A stretch of 64,000 bases of DNA from Desulfobacteraceae bacterium (lineage in GTDB: Bacteria > Desulfobacterota > Desulfobacteria > Desulfobacterales > Desulfobacteraceae): positions 1-64,000 of the forward strand of contig JAAEKY010000346.1 in NCBI GenBank assembly GCA_024227235.1, given 5' to 3'. Below are positions 43,031-50,992 of the stretch, piece after piece. A program made the position numbers and the translations under genes. The notes under the pieces were generated by a model that was not told where the DNA came from, searched no databases, and saw nothing but the letters and a program-made list of their open reading frames with translations. Each line of letters opens with the position of its first letter. Position 1 is the stretch's first letter.

Positions 43031-45649
43031 ATGACCTATAAAACAGATGAAATTTGGGAAGACAAATGGGTAAATACCACCTGTGGCGTTTGTTACTGCG
43101 GCTGTGCCGCAAAAGTTCGGGTGGTCAACGGCGTACCTGTGAAAGTAGAAGGGATAACAGATAGTACTATGGGTGGTGACGGAGCGGGGCTTTGCGGAAA
43201 AGGCACTGCAGGTCTCATGTACTACCATGATCCAAGCCGAATTAAAAAGCCAATGTTGCGAACCAATCCGGAAAAAGGAATTGGGGTTGATCCAAAATGG
43301 AAAGAAATTGAATGGGATGAAGCCCTTGATATCATTTCCACCAAAATGAAGAAAATCATGGATGATGATCCCAATAAAATCCTTTTCACCAACCAGACCA
43401 TGAGAGCGTCTGACGGCCCGCATAATCATCCTTATTTTTATGCTCAGGCCTTTGGTGTTAAAAATAATGGTAACTTCATTATTGGTGGCGGAAGCCTTCA
43501 TTGCGGTAATGCCTGCCATATGCTGGGCGGTTTGATCCATGGTGCCTGGTCTATTGCACCGGACTGGAGATATACAAAATATGTTCTAAAATGGGGGTCC
43601 AGTAAAGGGACCGGATCAGGACATTCAGCCATGACAAACGCCAGGCTTCGAGCAGATGCTGTTCGACGTGGCATAAAAGAAATCGTTTTTGACCCCATGG
43701 GTAACTTTGCCGGTGGTAAGGCAACTGAATGGGTGGCGATTTTACCGGGTACGGATACAGCAGTCGGCTTGGCAATTGCCAACTATATCTGTAACATTCA
43801 TGGTGAGATGGATATCCTTTATCTTAAAGCCAAAACCAATTTTCCATATTTGATTAAAGATGACGGTACTTACGCTCGGAATGAAGAAACAGATAACCCG
43901 CTTATATTTGACAGCAGAGAAGGCAAGATTAAGGACTTTGACGATAAGACACTTGCCTGGGAAGATTGTGCGCTTGATGGTGAATATGAATATAAAGGCG
44001 AAAAAGTAAGGCCTTGTTTTGTTCCATTTAAAGAACATTTAAAACAATATACCATTGAATGGGCATCAGAAATATCAACCGTTCCTGTGGCTACTATTCT
44101 ACAAGTATGTAAAGACTGGGTAGACAACGCTCAGATTGGTGCAACAATTACTCTTGAAGGAAAAACTTATCCGTACAGACCTGTTTCATCGGTAACATTC
44201 CGCGGATCCCAGGGACATTCTAACGGTATTCATCAGGTAGCAGCCATTGACTTGATGTCCCAGTTGGTGGGAGCCGAAGATGTACCCGGTGGTACTTTGG
44301 GTTGGCCGGCAATCAGACGAGCCTATCCGGGCGGCAATTATGAGCAAACGTGTACAGCAGGTAAGGACGGCGTTATTGTCCCATCTGTATTCTATTCTCA
44401 TGATCCATGGCCGGTTCATGCACCCAGCCTTCCGGCTACCAATATGGGCTGCGTTGATGTATGGACGCATTGTACCCTTTCTCACATTCCTTATGTTGAT
44501 GAAATGGAATACATCCATGAAAAATTCGGCATGAAATCAAAACCGGAAATGATTTTCGGTATTTCTGCCAATTTTATCATCAGTAACTCGGATTGGGATA
44601 CTGCCATTAAGAATTTTAAAGACTGCTTTGTGGTTCAAAATGATCTCTGGATCAATGAAACCGATCAGGCCATTGGTGATCTTATTTTACCGGATGTTTC
44701 CTATCTTGAAAAAGACTGCTGGTCCTCAGAAATCGATGCATTTTTCTTTTCAGGATCTCCTTCTCATGAAGACTGGTATGTGCACATGCAGCAGCCTGTT
44801 GCAAAACCTGTCGGCGAATCTCGTTTTTTCATGGACGTGTATATTGATGTTGCAAACCGATGTGGTGTTCTGGATAAATTTAATGCAAAACTCAACGATT
44901 ATTACGGCGTTGAAGATCCTGAGCTCCAGATCAAACCAGGTGAAGTGCTAACCTGGAAAGAAATCGGCGAAAGATTCCTTAAATGGGTCTATGGCAATGA
45001 TATTGAGAAAATTAAGAAACAGGGATATGCGACCTGGAATAAACCCATTGAAGATGTCTACTGGCGATGGGATATTGACACCCGATGCCCGGTTTATATG
45101 GAATATTTGCTCCATGACAGAGCACGTATGGAAGAGATATTTGAAGAAACCGATTTTGATGTTGAAGGACTGGGATTTGACCTGGATCAGTATTCACCAC
45201 TTCCTTCCTGGTTTTGGCCTGAATCTCATAAAGATCTGGATAGTGAGTTTGATTTGCTTGCATTCTCTTACAGAGATATTCTGCACACCAATAATACCAC
45301 ATTCCAGAATCCATATATTGATGAAGTTTCCAAGATGTGTCCCTACACCTTTACCATTACATTGAATAAATCAATGGCAGATGAAAGAAGATTGAAAGAC
45401 GGTGATATCATTGTTATTGAAACAAAAGCCGGTGTCACAGAGAAGGGTATTGTTAAAACCATGGAAGCCCAGAGTCCAAAAGTTATCGGTATTGCAGGAC
45501 AAGGTGGTTTATGGGCAGATGGAAGGCCTATTGCCAAAGGTAAGGGTGCCAATTTCTGTAAACTATTGCCATCCAAACTGAAATATTTTGATCCAGTTGC
45601 CGGTAATATGGAAACTGCTGTTGCTGTTAAAATTTATAAGGAGGAATAA
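43031..45649 (+). CDS. padB: Molybdopterin oxidoreductase, PadB-like catalytic subunit
   Basis: An 872-residue DMSO-reductase-family enzyme. N-terminal cysteines 18, 21, 25 and 55 bind one [4Fe-4S] cluster. GGGSLHCGNACHMLGG (about residues 155-170) holds the candidate Mo-ligand cysteine, and GSSKGTGSGHS plus the C-terminal GLWADGRPIAKG bind the guanine dinucleotides. There is no twin-arginine signal, so it is cytoplasmic, unlike most respiratory members. Next to a 2-oxoacid oxidoreductase this fits phenylacetyl-CoA:acceptor oxidoreductase, which oxidises the alpha carbon of phenylacetyl-CoA to phenylglyoxylate. A thiosulfate- or polysulfide-reductase role is less likely given the missing export signal. 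Confidence 0.7.
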   Translation: MTYKTDEIWEDKWVNTTCGVCYCGCAAKVRVVNGVPVKVEGITDSTMGGDGAGLCGKGTAGLMYYHDPSRIKKPMLRTNPEKGIGVDPKWKEIEWDEALDIISTKMKKIMDDDPNKILFTNQTMRASDGPHNHPYFYAQAFGVKNNGNFIIGGGSLHCGNACHMLGGLIHGAWSIAPDWRYTKYVLKWGSSKGTGSGHSAMTNARLRADAVRRGIKEIVFDPMGNFAGGKATEWVAILPGTDTAVGLAIANYICNIHGEMDILYLKAKTNFPYLIKDDGTYARNEETDNPLIFDSREGKIKDFDDKTLAWEDCALDGEYEYKGEKVRPCFVPFKEHLKQYTIEWASEISTVPVATILQVCKDWVDNAQIGATITLEGKTYPYRPVSSVTFRGSQGHSNGIHQVAAIDLMSQLVGAEDVPGGTLGWPAIRRAYPGGNYEQTCTAGKDGVIVPSVFYSHDPWPVHAPSLPATNMGCVDVWTHCTLSHIPYVDEMEYIHEKFGMKSKPEMIFGISANFIISNSDWDTAIKNFKDCFVVQNDLWINETDQAIGDLILPDVSYLEKDCWSSEIDAFFFSGSPSHEDWYVHMQQPVAKPVGESRFFMDVYIDVANRCGVLDKFNAKLNDYYGVEDPELQIKPGEVLTWKEIGERFLKWVYGNDIEKIKKQGYATWNKPIEDVYWRWDIDTRCPVYMEYLLHDRARMEEIFEETDFDVEGLGFDLDQYSPLPSWFWPESHKDLDSEFDLLAFSYRDILHTNNTTFQNPYIDEVSKMCPYTFTITLNKSMADERRLKDGDIIVIETKAGVTEKGIVKTMEAQSPKVIGIAGQGGLWADGRPIAKGKGANFCKLLPSKLKYFDPVAGNMETAVAVKIYKEE

Positions 45650-45654
45650 AGAAA

Positions 45655-46569
45655 ATGAGTAATGATAATCACGAACTTATTCAAACCATGTTTCCTCCTG
45701 ATGGATCAGGGGTTAAACCATATGAATGGATGATTAACCCGACCCGTCAGAGGCAATGGATCGACAAGCAGGGACTATTTCTCTGGCTGGCCTTCTTTTT
45801 CTCTGAAATTGGTGCAGGCCTTTATTTTGTCTCCCTGTTTTATGAATACAAATTAGGCCTTGTCCTGGGCTGGCTGATAACGCTTATCCTTGGTGGCTTG
45901 ATCCATGTTGCTTATCTTGGTAACCCATTCCGGGCATGGCGAATGATAATGAAGCCCAATACCTCTGAATTGTCCAGAGGTATCTGGATTATCGGGATAT
46001 TTGCAGCACTCGGATTATTGCAGATGGTGACATCCGGTGGGTTTAACATGGTCTTTAATGTTATCATGGGTATCTTGTGCCTGCTGATCATTTCCCATGG
46101 GTTTGCCACCATGAATGTGATTCGGGCATTGCCTGCCTGGAGTTCAACTATGGTATTGCCTTTTTCCATCATCTCAGGTGTCTGGGTGGGGCAGCAAGTT
46201 CTACAGTTTATGCTTGCTGTATCTGGTGCAACAGCGTTGGCTTCAGGAATGGAAGTTTGGGCGGAAATATTTTTCTTTGCTTATTTCCTTTGTCTGGTTC
46301 TGTATGTATGGGGAACCTGGCATGCCAATGAAATAGGCCAAGCTTCTATTAAAATGATGGTTAGCGAAGAACTTAAGAAAATCACTTTGATTGGTGTTGT
46401 AGGCCTGGCTATTGTGTTGCCACTGATTCTTACACTCATCATGTGGGGCGGGGATACCAATGCTTTTTTGATCTTTTTGAGGTTGGCAGCCATATTTGCA
46501 GGTGACTTAGCTGTTCGATATATTATAATGAAAAGTGCAGTTTACAAACCATTGCTTGAACGAAACTGA
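45655..46569 (+). CDS. padD: NrfD/DmsC-type membrane subunit (PadD-like)
   Basis: A 304-residue inner-membrane protein with eight or so hydrophobic segments of the NrfD/PsrC family (QGLFLWLAFFFSEIGAGLYF, GGLIHVAYLGNPFRAWRM). It links the Fe-S subunit to the quinone pool. It begins five bases after the PadB-like gene and is the last gene of the operon, followed by a strong terminator. As with its partners, the phenylacetate role is inferred from gene order. Confidence 0.7.
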   Translation: MSNDNHELIQTMFPPDGSGVKPYEWMINPTRQRQWIDKQGLFLWLAFFFSEIGAGLYFVSLFYEYKLGLVLGWLITLILGGLIHVAYLGNPFRAWRMIMKPNTSELSRGIWIIGIFAALGLLQMVTSGGFNMVFNVIMGILCLLIISHGFATMNVIRALPAWSSTMVLPFSIISGVWVGQQVLQFMLAVSGATALASGMEVWAEIFFFAYFLCLVLYVWGTWHANEIGQASIKMMVSEELKKITLIGVVGLAIVLPLILTLIMWGGDTNAFLIFLRLAAIFAGDLAVRYIIMKSAVYKPLLERN

Positions 46570-46616
46570 TACTTAAAATAGACCCTAATGTTATAGCAAT
46601 ATAAGGGTAGATATAG

Positions 46617-46652
46617 GGCGGGGGAAAATGAATTTTGACCCCGCCTTTTTTT
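46617..46652 (+). terminator. Rho-independent terminator
   Basis: GGCGGGG pairs with CCCCGCC, with additional AAAAT/ATTTT pairing inside, followed by TTTTTTT. It closes the 2-oxoacid/molybdoenzyme operon. Confidence 0.9.
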
Positions 46653-46756
46653 ATTTTTAAAATTATATTTTCATATTGAAAATATTTGTAAAAAGATATA
46701 ATCTCGCTACATAACAGACCCAAATTAGCTATTTTTAATAATTGTGGAAGGCTTGA

Positions 46757-46804
46757 ATGGATGTGCTAGAATACCAGATTAAAGGCCAAATTAAGAGATG
46801 GTAA
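46757..46804 (+). pseudogene. Truncated remnant of the small Cys-rich gene
   Basis: This begins like the intact gene at 55836 (ATGGATG, shared MD-LE-QI codons) but after 15 codons meets a stop. Roughly 170 bases present in the other copy are missing before the conserved ATTAGGAT leader of the next gene. Its ribosome site is also weaker (TGGAAGG). Confidence 0.6.
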
Positions 46805-46845
46805 AAGACCAGGATTAAACTTTTTTGTAGACATTAGGATGTTAT

Positions 46846-47019
46846 ATGGCAGATAAAAAAAAAGCGGTAAAGAAATCCATATCTCAGACCAAGGTGAAAT
46901 TTGAGGTTTATGGTGAAGAGATGATTGAAAAAGAAGTGAAATCCAGTGGTAACAGCGGCAGGATTTATCTCCCGCCAAACTGGGTGGGACATATAGTCAA
47001 GATCATTAAAGTAGAATAA
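46846..47019 (+). CDS. DUF2080-like small protein, copy 1
   Basis: A 57-residue basic protein. The core FEVYGEEMIEKEVKSSGNSG, then RIYLPPNWVGH and VKIIKVE, resembles DUF2080 ('transposon-encoded' small proteins) and, more remotely, the swapped-hairpin AbrB/antitoxin fold, in which G-N-S-x-R-I-x-(L/I)-P recurs. The gene is 15 bases upstream of the GNAT gene. A role as antitoxin, DNA-binding partner or transposon relic cannot be decided from sequence. Confidence 0.7.
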   Translation: MADKKKAVKKSISQTKVKFEVYGEEMIEKEVKSSGNSGRIYLPPNWVGHIVKIIKVE

Positions 47020-47034
47020 TTATGGGGGGTCCCA

Positions 47035-47475
47035 GTGGAAGATAAGGTCAACATAAGAGAAATCACGCTTAAAGATGCAGCTGCAATTCAAGCCATACGA
47101 AAGGCTATTTCAGAAGATGATGCCGAAGCAGATTTAGCAAAATTAATTGAGCAGCAGGTGGCAGAAGGGTCGGATGAGTCAAGCCTGGTAGCAATAATTA
47201 ATGGACATGTAGTGGGGTATATGATCAGCACAACCCTTAATGCAGGGTTTGGAATAAAAAAGAGCGCCTGGATCATGGCAATTGGTGTCCATCCCGATTA
47301 TATGGGACAGGGCATTGGTCTAAATCTTGCCAGAGAAATTTGCGATATTTATAAAAATAAGGGTGTAAAATTTATTTATTCATCTGTGCTGTGGGATTCT
47401 ACAGATGTGCTTTCCTTTTTTAAAAAATTGGGATTTGAAAGAAGTGATTTTATAAATCTTAAAAAGAAATTGTAA
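47035..47475 (+). CDS. GNAT-family N-acetyltransferase, copy 1
   Basis: A 146-residue GNAT protein. Acetyl-CoA is bound at the segment IMAIGVHPDYMGQGIGLNLA, which contains the Q/R-x-x-G-x-G/A pattern as MGQGIG. The C-terminus SVLWDSTDVLSFFKKLGFER is the usual GNAT end. GTG start follows TGGGGGG. Its close paralogue is at 56283. Pairing with a small DNA-binding-like protein resembles GNAT toxin-antitoxin modules such as TacAT, but the partner type differs. Confidence 0.85.
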   Translation: MEDKVNIREITLKDAAAIQAIRKAISEDDAEADLAKLIEQQVAEGSDESSLVAIINGHVVGYMISTTLNAGFGIKKSAWIMAIGVHPDYMGQGIGLNLAREICDIYKNKGVKFIYSSVLWDSTDVLSFFKKLGFERSDFINLKKKL

Positions 47476-47500
47476 AAGAACATGAGTACCTATCAATTGT

Positions 47501-47536
47501 AAAACCCCTGAAAGAAAAATCTTCAGGGGTTTTTTG
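47501..47536. terminator. Rho-independent terminator, bidirectional
   Basis: AAAACCCCTGAA pairs with TTCAGGGGTTTT across nine bases and is followed by T-runs on both strands. It serves the converging GNAT and SDR genes. Confidence 0.9.
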
Positions 47537-47539
47537 TTT

Positions 47540-48436
47540 CTAATAGCGTAATTTGGTTAACGATTCAGATATTTCCCAGAGCCTTTCAGCACGTTTAGCA
47601 TCCTTGGACAAATAATTTGAAGCTACTTTTTTAGGATATCCTCTGACCTCCATAATTCCAGACGGTCCAATAAAATCTGATCCCTTAACATCCTTACTAA
47701 CAGCAGCATATAAACTGGGAAGTGCTCCCATAGGGATGGTCTGGGCAAATACATGATTCAGTGTTGAACCCAGGAAGGTATGTCGCTGAAGCTTAGTTGA
47801 TGTCCAACCCGGGTGAGCAGCCACAGCAATCACAGGGGATTTTCCCTGGCTAAGTTTTTTTTGAAGCGCATAGGTAAAATACAAGTTGGCGATTTTGCTG
47901 TCCCCATAAGCATTCCATTTTTTATAGGATCGTTTTTCCCAATTTAGGTCATCAAAATTAATATTGCCCATCTTATGTGCCATACTGCTGACATTTACAA
48001 TACGGCTTTCAGGTGTGCTTTTGATCAGATCAATTAAATGCCCTGTTAAAGCAAAGTGGCCCAGATGATTGGTGCCCATTTGAAGTTCGAATCCGTCAGC
48101 CGTCATCTGAAAAGGAGGTGCCATAACGCCTGCATTATTGATCAGAAGGTCAAGCTGTGAAAATTTAGTTTTAAATTTATCAGCAAAGGCTGTAATTGAT
48201 GACAGATCAGACAGATCTAATTTCATTATTTTGATATCTGAATTAGGGGCTTTTCTCTTTATTTTGTTTGATGCACTTTCCCCTTTTTCAAGATTCCTGA
48301 CTGCAATGATCACCTGTGCATTTTTTTGAGCAAGTACAGAAGCAGTTTCAAGACCAAGACCGCTGCTGCCGCCTGTAACAATGGCCACGCGTCCTGTTTG
48401 ATCATCTATATTTTGATCATTCCATTTTTGTGCCAT
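47540..48436 (-). CDS. Short-chain dehydrogenase/reductase
   Basis: A 298-residue SDR of the retinol/protochlorophyllide-reductase-like group. NAD(P) motif TGGSSGLG near residue 22, NNAGVMAPP, catalytic Ser in VNVSSMAH and the Y-x3-K pair in NAYGDSKIAN are all present. It reduces or oxidises a carbonyl/alcohol of unknown identity. It overlaps the upstream metallo-hydrolase gene by 20 bases and shares its TetR-type operator. Confidence 0.85.
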   Translation of the reverse strand: MAQKWNDQNIDDQTGRVAIVTGGSSGLGLETASVLAQKNAQVIIAVRNLEKGESASNKIKRKAPNSDIKIMKLDLSDLSSITAFADKFKTKFSQLDLLINNAGVMAPPFQMTADGFELQMGTNHLGHFALTGHLIDLIKSTPESRIVNVSSMAHKMGNINFDDLNWEKRSYKKWNAYGDSKIANLYFTYALQKKLSQGKSPVIAVAAHPGWTSTKLQRHTFLGSTLNHVFAQTIPMGALPSLYAAVSKDVKGSDFIGPSGIMEVRGYPKKVASNYLSKDAKRAERLWEISESLTKLRY

Positions 48437-49565
48437 TTTTCATCTCCTTATCATGCTGTGTTAGTTTTTGGGTGTTTAAAAGGTCTTCCCACCAATGAGT
48501 CCCAAGATTGTCAGTGCCATACTCAATAGACTGCCCTGCAACGGGAGTTGCAACAGAGACATGATTCAAATGAGCTGCCGTAGATAAGCGTTGCATAGGG
48601 TCATACCAGGGATGCAATGCCAGATTAAATGTTCCCCAATGAATAGGATGCAGTAATTTGCCCTTTAAATCGATATGTGCCTGTACTGTTTCTTCCGGGA
48701 ACATATGGACCGGGCGCCATAGGTCATCATAGGCACCACATTCAATAAAGGTCATATCAAAGGGGCCGAATTTTTCTCCAATCTGTTTAAACCCCTTAAA
48801 ATATCCAGAGTCACCACTGAAAAATATATTGAAATCGCGAGATTTAATCACCCATGAGGCCCAAAGGGTTTCATTTCTGTCGCCCAATCCTCGCCCTGAA
48901 AAATGTTGGGAAGGCGTGGCTGTGACGGTGAGATGATCGTCGAATCGATACGTTTGCCACCAATCCATTTCAATAATCTTTTTTTCGGGAACCCCCCAGG
49001 AAATGAGCCTTTTTCCCACGGCAAGCGGAACAATAAATCGTTGGGTAATCGGGGTCAAAAACTTTATGGAATATTTATTCAAATGGTCATAATGATCATG
49101 GGAAATAATGACAACATCTATGTGAGACAATTTTTCGGGGCTAAGTGGAAGATCTCCATTGAATCTTGTTGGACCCACAATAGACACTTTTTTTTCAAAC
49201 ACAGGATCGGTCAGGATTTTATATCCATTTATATTGATCATTAAAGAGGAATGGCCCAGCCAGGTACTGTTCAGTTGAACCCCTTTGTTTGCATTAAAAT
49301 AAGACAGATCAACCGGTTGGACAGGCAGAGGGCCATCAGGTGTCTGGTTATTGTCTTCAAAAATAAACCGCCAGCTGGATGTAATATAATCTTTTGCCGT
49401 CATTGTCAGTGCCTCTTTATCGCCTTTGAATTTGCCATCTATATATTGGGGTGAAGATTTGATGGGGTCAGTGGCAGACGATTTTGATGCATCGTCAACC
49501 GTGGCACATGAATGGGTAAACATCATTAAAACTCCTATAAATGACAGTGTGGGTATGGCTTTCAT
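48417..49565 (-). CDS. Metallo-beta-lactamase-fold hydrolase (RomA/NAPE-PLD-like)
   Basis: A 382-residue protein. The N-terminus (ATG 49565) has a short hydrophobic signal ending in THSC, a weak lipobox, so it may be a lipoprotein. Metal ligands are in ISHDHYDHLNK (H-x-H-x-D-H), FSGDSGYF and PIHWGTF, typical of the RomA/UlaG/N-acyl-phosphatidylethanolamine hydrolase group. A phospholipid-like substrate is possible. The open frame extends 17 residues upstream, but AGGAT precedes this ATG. It forms an operon with the SDR. Confidence 0.8.
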   Translation of the reverse strand: MKAIPTLSFIGVLMMFTHSCATVDDASKSSATDPIKSSPQYIDGKFKGDKEALTMTAKDYITSSWRFIFEDNNQTPDGPLPVQPVDLSYFNANKGVQLNSTWLGHSSLMININGYKILTDPVFEKKVSIVGPTRFNGDLPLSPEKLSHIDVVIISHDHYDHLNKYSIKFLTPITQRFIVPLAVGKRLISWGVPEKKIIEMDWWQTYRFDDHLTVTATPSQHFSGRGLGDRNETLWASWVIKSRDFNIFFSGDSGYFKGFKQIGEKFGPFDMTFIECGAYDDLWRPVHMFPEETVQAHIDLKGKLLHPIHWGTFNLALHPWYDPMQRLSTAAHLNHVSVATPVAGQSIEYGTDNLGTHWWEDLLNTQKLTQHDKEMKNGTKME

Positions 49566-49599
49566 TTTTAATATCCTAATGAGTAAATATAAAACGTTT

Positions 49600-49621
49600 T
49601 TAAAATGAACATTCATTTATT
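49600..49621. promoter_or_regulatory. TetR-type operator copy 2
   Basis: TTAAAATGAAC-ATTCATTTATT, a dyad that matches the element upstream of the neighbouring TetR gene at 17 of 22 positions. It sits 35 bases before the metallo-hydrolase start. Confidence 0.5.
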
Positions 49622-49637
49622 TATAATCTAAATTTTT

Positions 49638-50210
49638 TTAAAGTCTAATAGCATCCCAAGCCATGGTAAAAGCGGTTTCAATGTTTCCATCATTTAATTC
49701 AAAGTCCTGACAAATCCTTGAATTTGAAAGGGCTACAATGGGATGAAAAATAAAAACCGTTAAAATATCAAAATTCACATTCTTAATAATTTTTTGTTCG
49801 ATTCCTCTAATCACCACATGGATCAATGGATCAAAATGCTTTTCGATTTCACGTTTATCCACAAGGGATTGATACGGAGAATTTGAAAATTGTTCACAGT
49901 ACTGGAAATAGTCAGGATGCTTGCCAATATAGTCAAACATTTTGAACCATACCTGCCTTAGGATATCTCTTATGGGAAGGCTATCATCAAAATCTTCGGT
50001 AGCGCTTTTGCCCATTTGTTTTTTGATTTCCAAGTAAGTTGTGACCAGAAGATCTTCTTTGTTTTTATAGTAGACATAAATGGTGGCAGGCGAGATGTTT
50101 GCTTCTTTTGCAATTTTTGAAACAGAACTTGTGGCAAACCCTATTTCATTTACGAGCTTAACAGTCGCTTCAAATAGGGCCTCTTGCTTTATATCGTCTT
50201 TGGTTCTCAT
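49638..50210 (-). CDS. TetR-family repressor (SDR/metallo-hydrolase operon)
   Basis: A 190-residue TetR regulator with the helix-turn-helix VSKIAKEANISPATIYVYYKNK. The C-terminal ligand domain has no recognisable specificity. ATG 50210 is preferred: an upstream ATG 50231 lies within the operator. The same dyad is found before its own gene and before the adjacent metallo-hydrolase/SDR operon, so it probably represses both. Confidence 0.85.
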   Translation of the reverse strand: MRTKDDIKQEALFEATVKLVNEIGFATSSVSKIAKEANISPATIYVYYKNKEDLLVTTYLEIKKQMGKSATEDFDDSLPIRDILRQVWFKMFDYIGKHPDYFQYCEQFSNSPYQSLVDKREIEKHFDPLIHVVIRGIEQKIIKNVNFDILTVFIFHPIVALSNSRICQDFELNDGNIETAFTMAWDAIRL

Positions 50211-50218
50211 TGTTCTAA

Positions 50219-50240
50219 AATAAATGATCATTCACTTATT
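50219..50240. promoter_or_regulatory. TetR-type operator copy 1
   Basis: AATAAATGA-TCAT-TCACTTATT, a nine-base inverted repeat with one mismatch just upstream of the TetR start. Its partner lies at 49600-49621. Confidence 0.6.
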
Positions 50241-50269
50241 GTCAAGCTTTTTTTAATTGAATTATACTT

Positions 50270-50283
50270 GACAAATGTTTGTC
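50270..50283. promoter_or_regulatory. Palindrome GACAAA-TG-TTTGTC
   Basis: A perfect six-base inverted repeat around TG, overlapping a TTGACA-like -35 box (50269-50274) for the plus-strand TetR/RND operon. It is a likely repressor site. Confidence 0.5.
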
Positions 50284-50297
50284 CGCAGGTTATTAAA

Positions 50298-50310
50298 TGA
50301 CCAGTGGTCA
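50298..50310. promoter_or_regulatory. Palindrome TGACCA-G-TGGTCA
   Basis: A perfect six-base inverted repeat 28 bases before the TetR start at 50339. It lies where an autorepressor would bind, and argues against the upstream ATG 50297. Confidence 0.5.
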
Positions 50311-50338
50311 GAAAATCACCTTGGGTCAGGAGTCGGAT

Positions 50339-50992
50339 ATGGGAATCAAAGAAAGACGGAAAAGGGAAAAACAATTCAGGAAAAAAGAGATACTTGCGGC
50401 TGCCAAGGTATTGTTTTTTGAACAGGGGTTTGCAGCAACTTCCATGAATCAAATTGCAAAACAGGTGGAGCTGAGCAAGGGCACCTTGTATCTTTATTTT
50501 AAAAACAAGGAAGAATTATATGTTTCACTGCTTGTTGAAGGGCTTTCCCTGATGAATGAAGCCTTTGTCCGTGCTGTTCAAGATAAAACGACCTGGATTG
50601 AAAAATTGTCTGCGCTTGGGTGGGCATATTATCAATTTTCTGTTGACCAGAAACAATTTTTCCATATCAATGTTCAATTCCACCATGGAGAGATCACTAA
50701 AAATATTTCCGATGATTTATATCAACAATGTGCTGAAGCCGCTATCAATGCGCTCAGTTTTTTATCGGATGCTGTTCAACAGGGAATATCGACAAATGAA
50801 ATCAAACAGGAAGATCCTTTAAGTATTGCTGTTATTTTGTGGGGCTCTTTGACCGGTACTATTATGCTCCATGAAGGAAAAGATCACAGAAAATTTATTC
50901 CTGCCCCAATAGATCTTTTGATCGAAAAAAGTATTAACATCTTAATTGAAGGACTGAAAAACAATGAACCAGAAGATAAGGCAAAAATGTGA
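50339..50992 (+). CDS. TetR-family regulator of RND/LolA-like operon
   Basis: A 217-residue regulator. The helix-turn-helix MNQIAKQVELSKGTLYLYFK is close to the fatty-acid/drug-responsive TetR groups. The C-terminal ligand domain is unassigned. ATG 50339 follows AGGAG by seven bases. It overlaps the RND gene by 29 bases and is therefore part of the operon it probably controls, through the palindromes at 50270 and 50298. Confidence 0.85.
   Translation: MGIKERRKREKQFRKKEILAAAKVLFFEQGFAATSMNQIAKQVELSKGTLYLYFKNKEELYVSLLVEGLSLMNEAFVRAVQDKTTWIEKLSALGWAYYQFSVDQKQFFHINVQFHHGEITKNISDDLYQQCAEAAINALSFLSDAVQQGISTNEIKQEDPLSIAVILWGSLTGTIMLHEGKDHRKFIPAPIDLLIEKSINILIEGLKNNEPEDKAKM

Larger units (their letters stand above)
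46570..46845. other. Spacer with terminator, repeat arm and gene remnant
   Basis: It holds the operon terminator (46617-46652), the start of the duplicated cassette (from 46668) and the truncated remnant of a small gene (46757-46804). Confidence 0.6.
46668..47533 (+). repeat. Duplicated DUF2080-GNAT cassette, copy 1
   Basis: Direct repeat of 55746-56768: leader with TTTTCATATTGAAAATA and AAAGATATAATC, small first gene (truncated here), DUF2080-like gene, GNAT gene and terminator hairpin. The DUF2080-like products differ at 2 of 57 residues and the GNAT products at about 15 of 146. Confidence 0.8.

Noticed and set aside
43013-43540. Minus-strand frames opposite the molybdoenzyme gene
   Set aside because: Antisense shadows of a strongly supported coding sequence.
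43031-46569. Assignment as thiosulfate/polysulfide reductase or acetylene hydratase
   Set aside because: No twin-arginine leader for the former. For the latter, the Fe-S and NrfD partners and the adjoining 2-oxoacid enzyme do not fit. PadB-like is the better guess, still unproven.
46846-47019. Direct call as a transposon protein
   Set aside because: Resemblance to 'transposon-encoded' DUF2080 is only to the small protein; no transposase or insertion-sequence ends were found.
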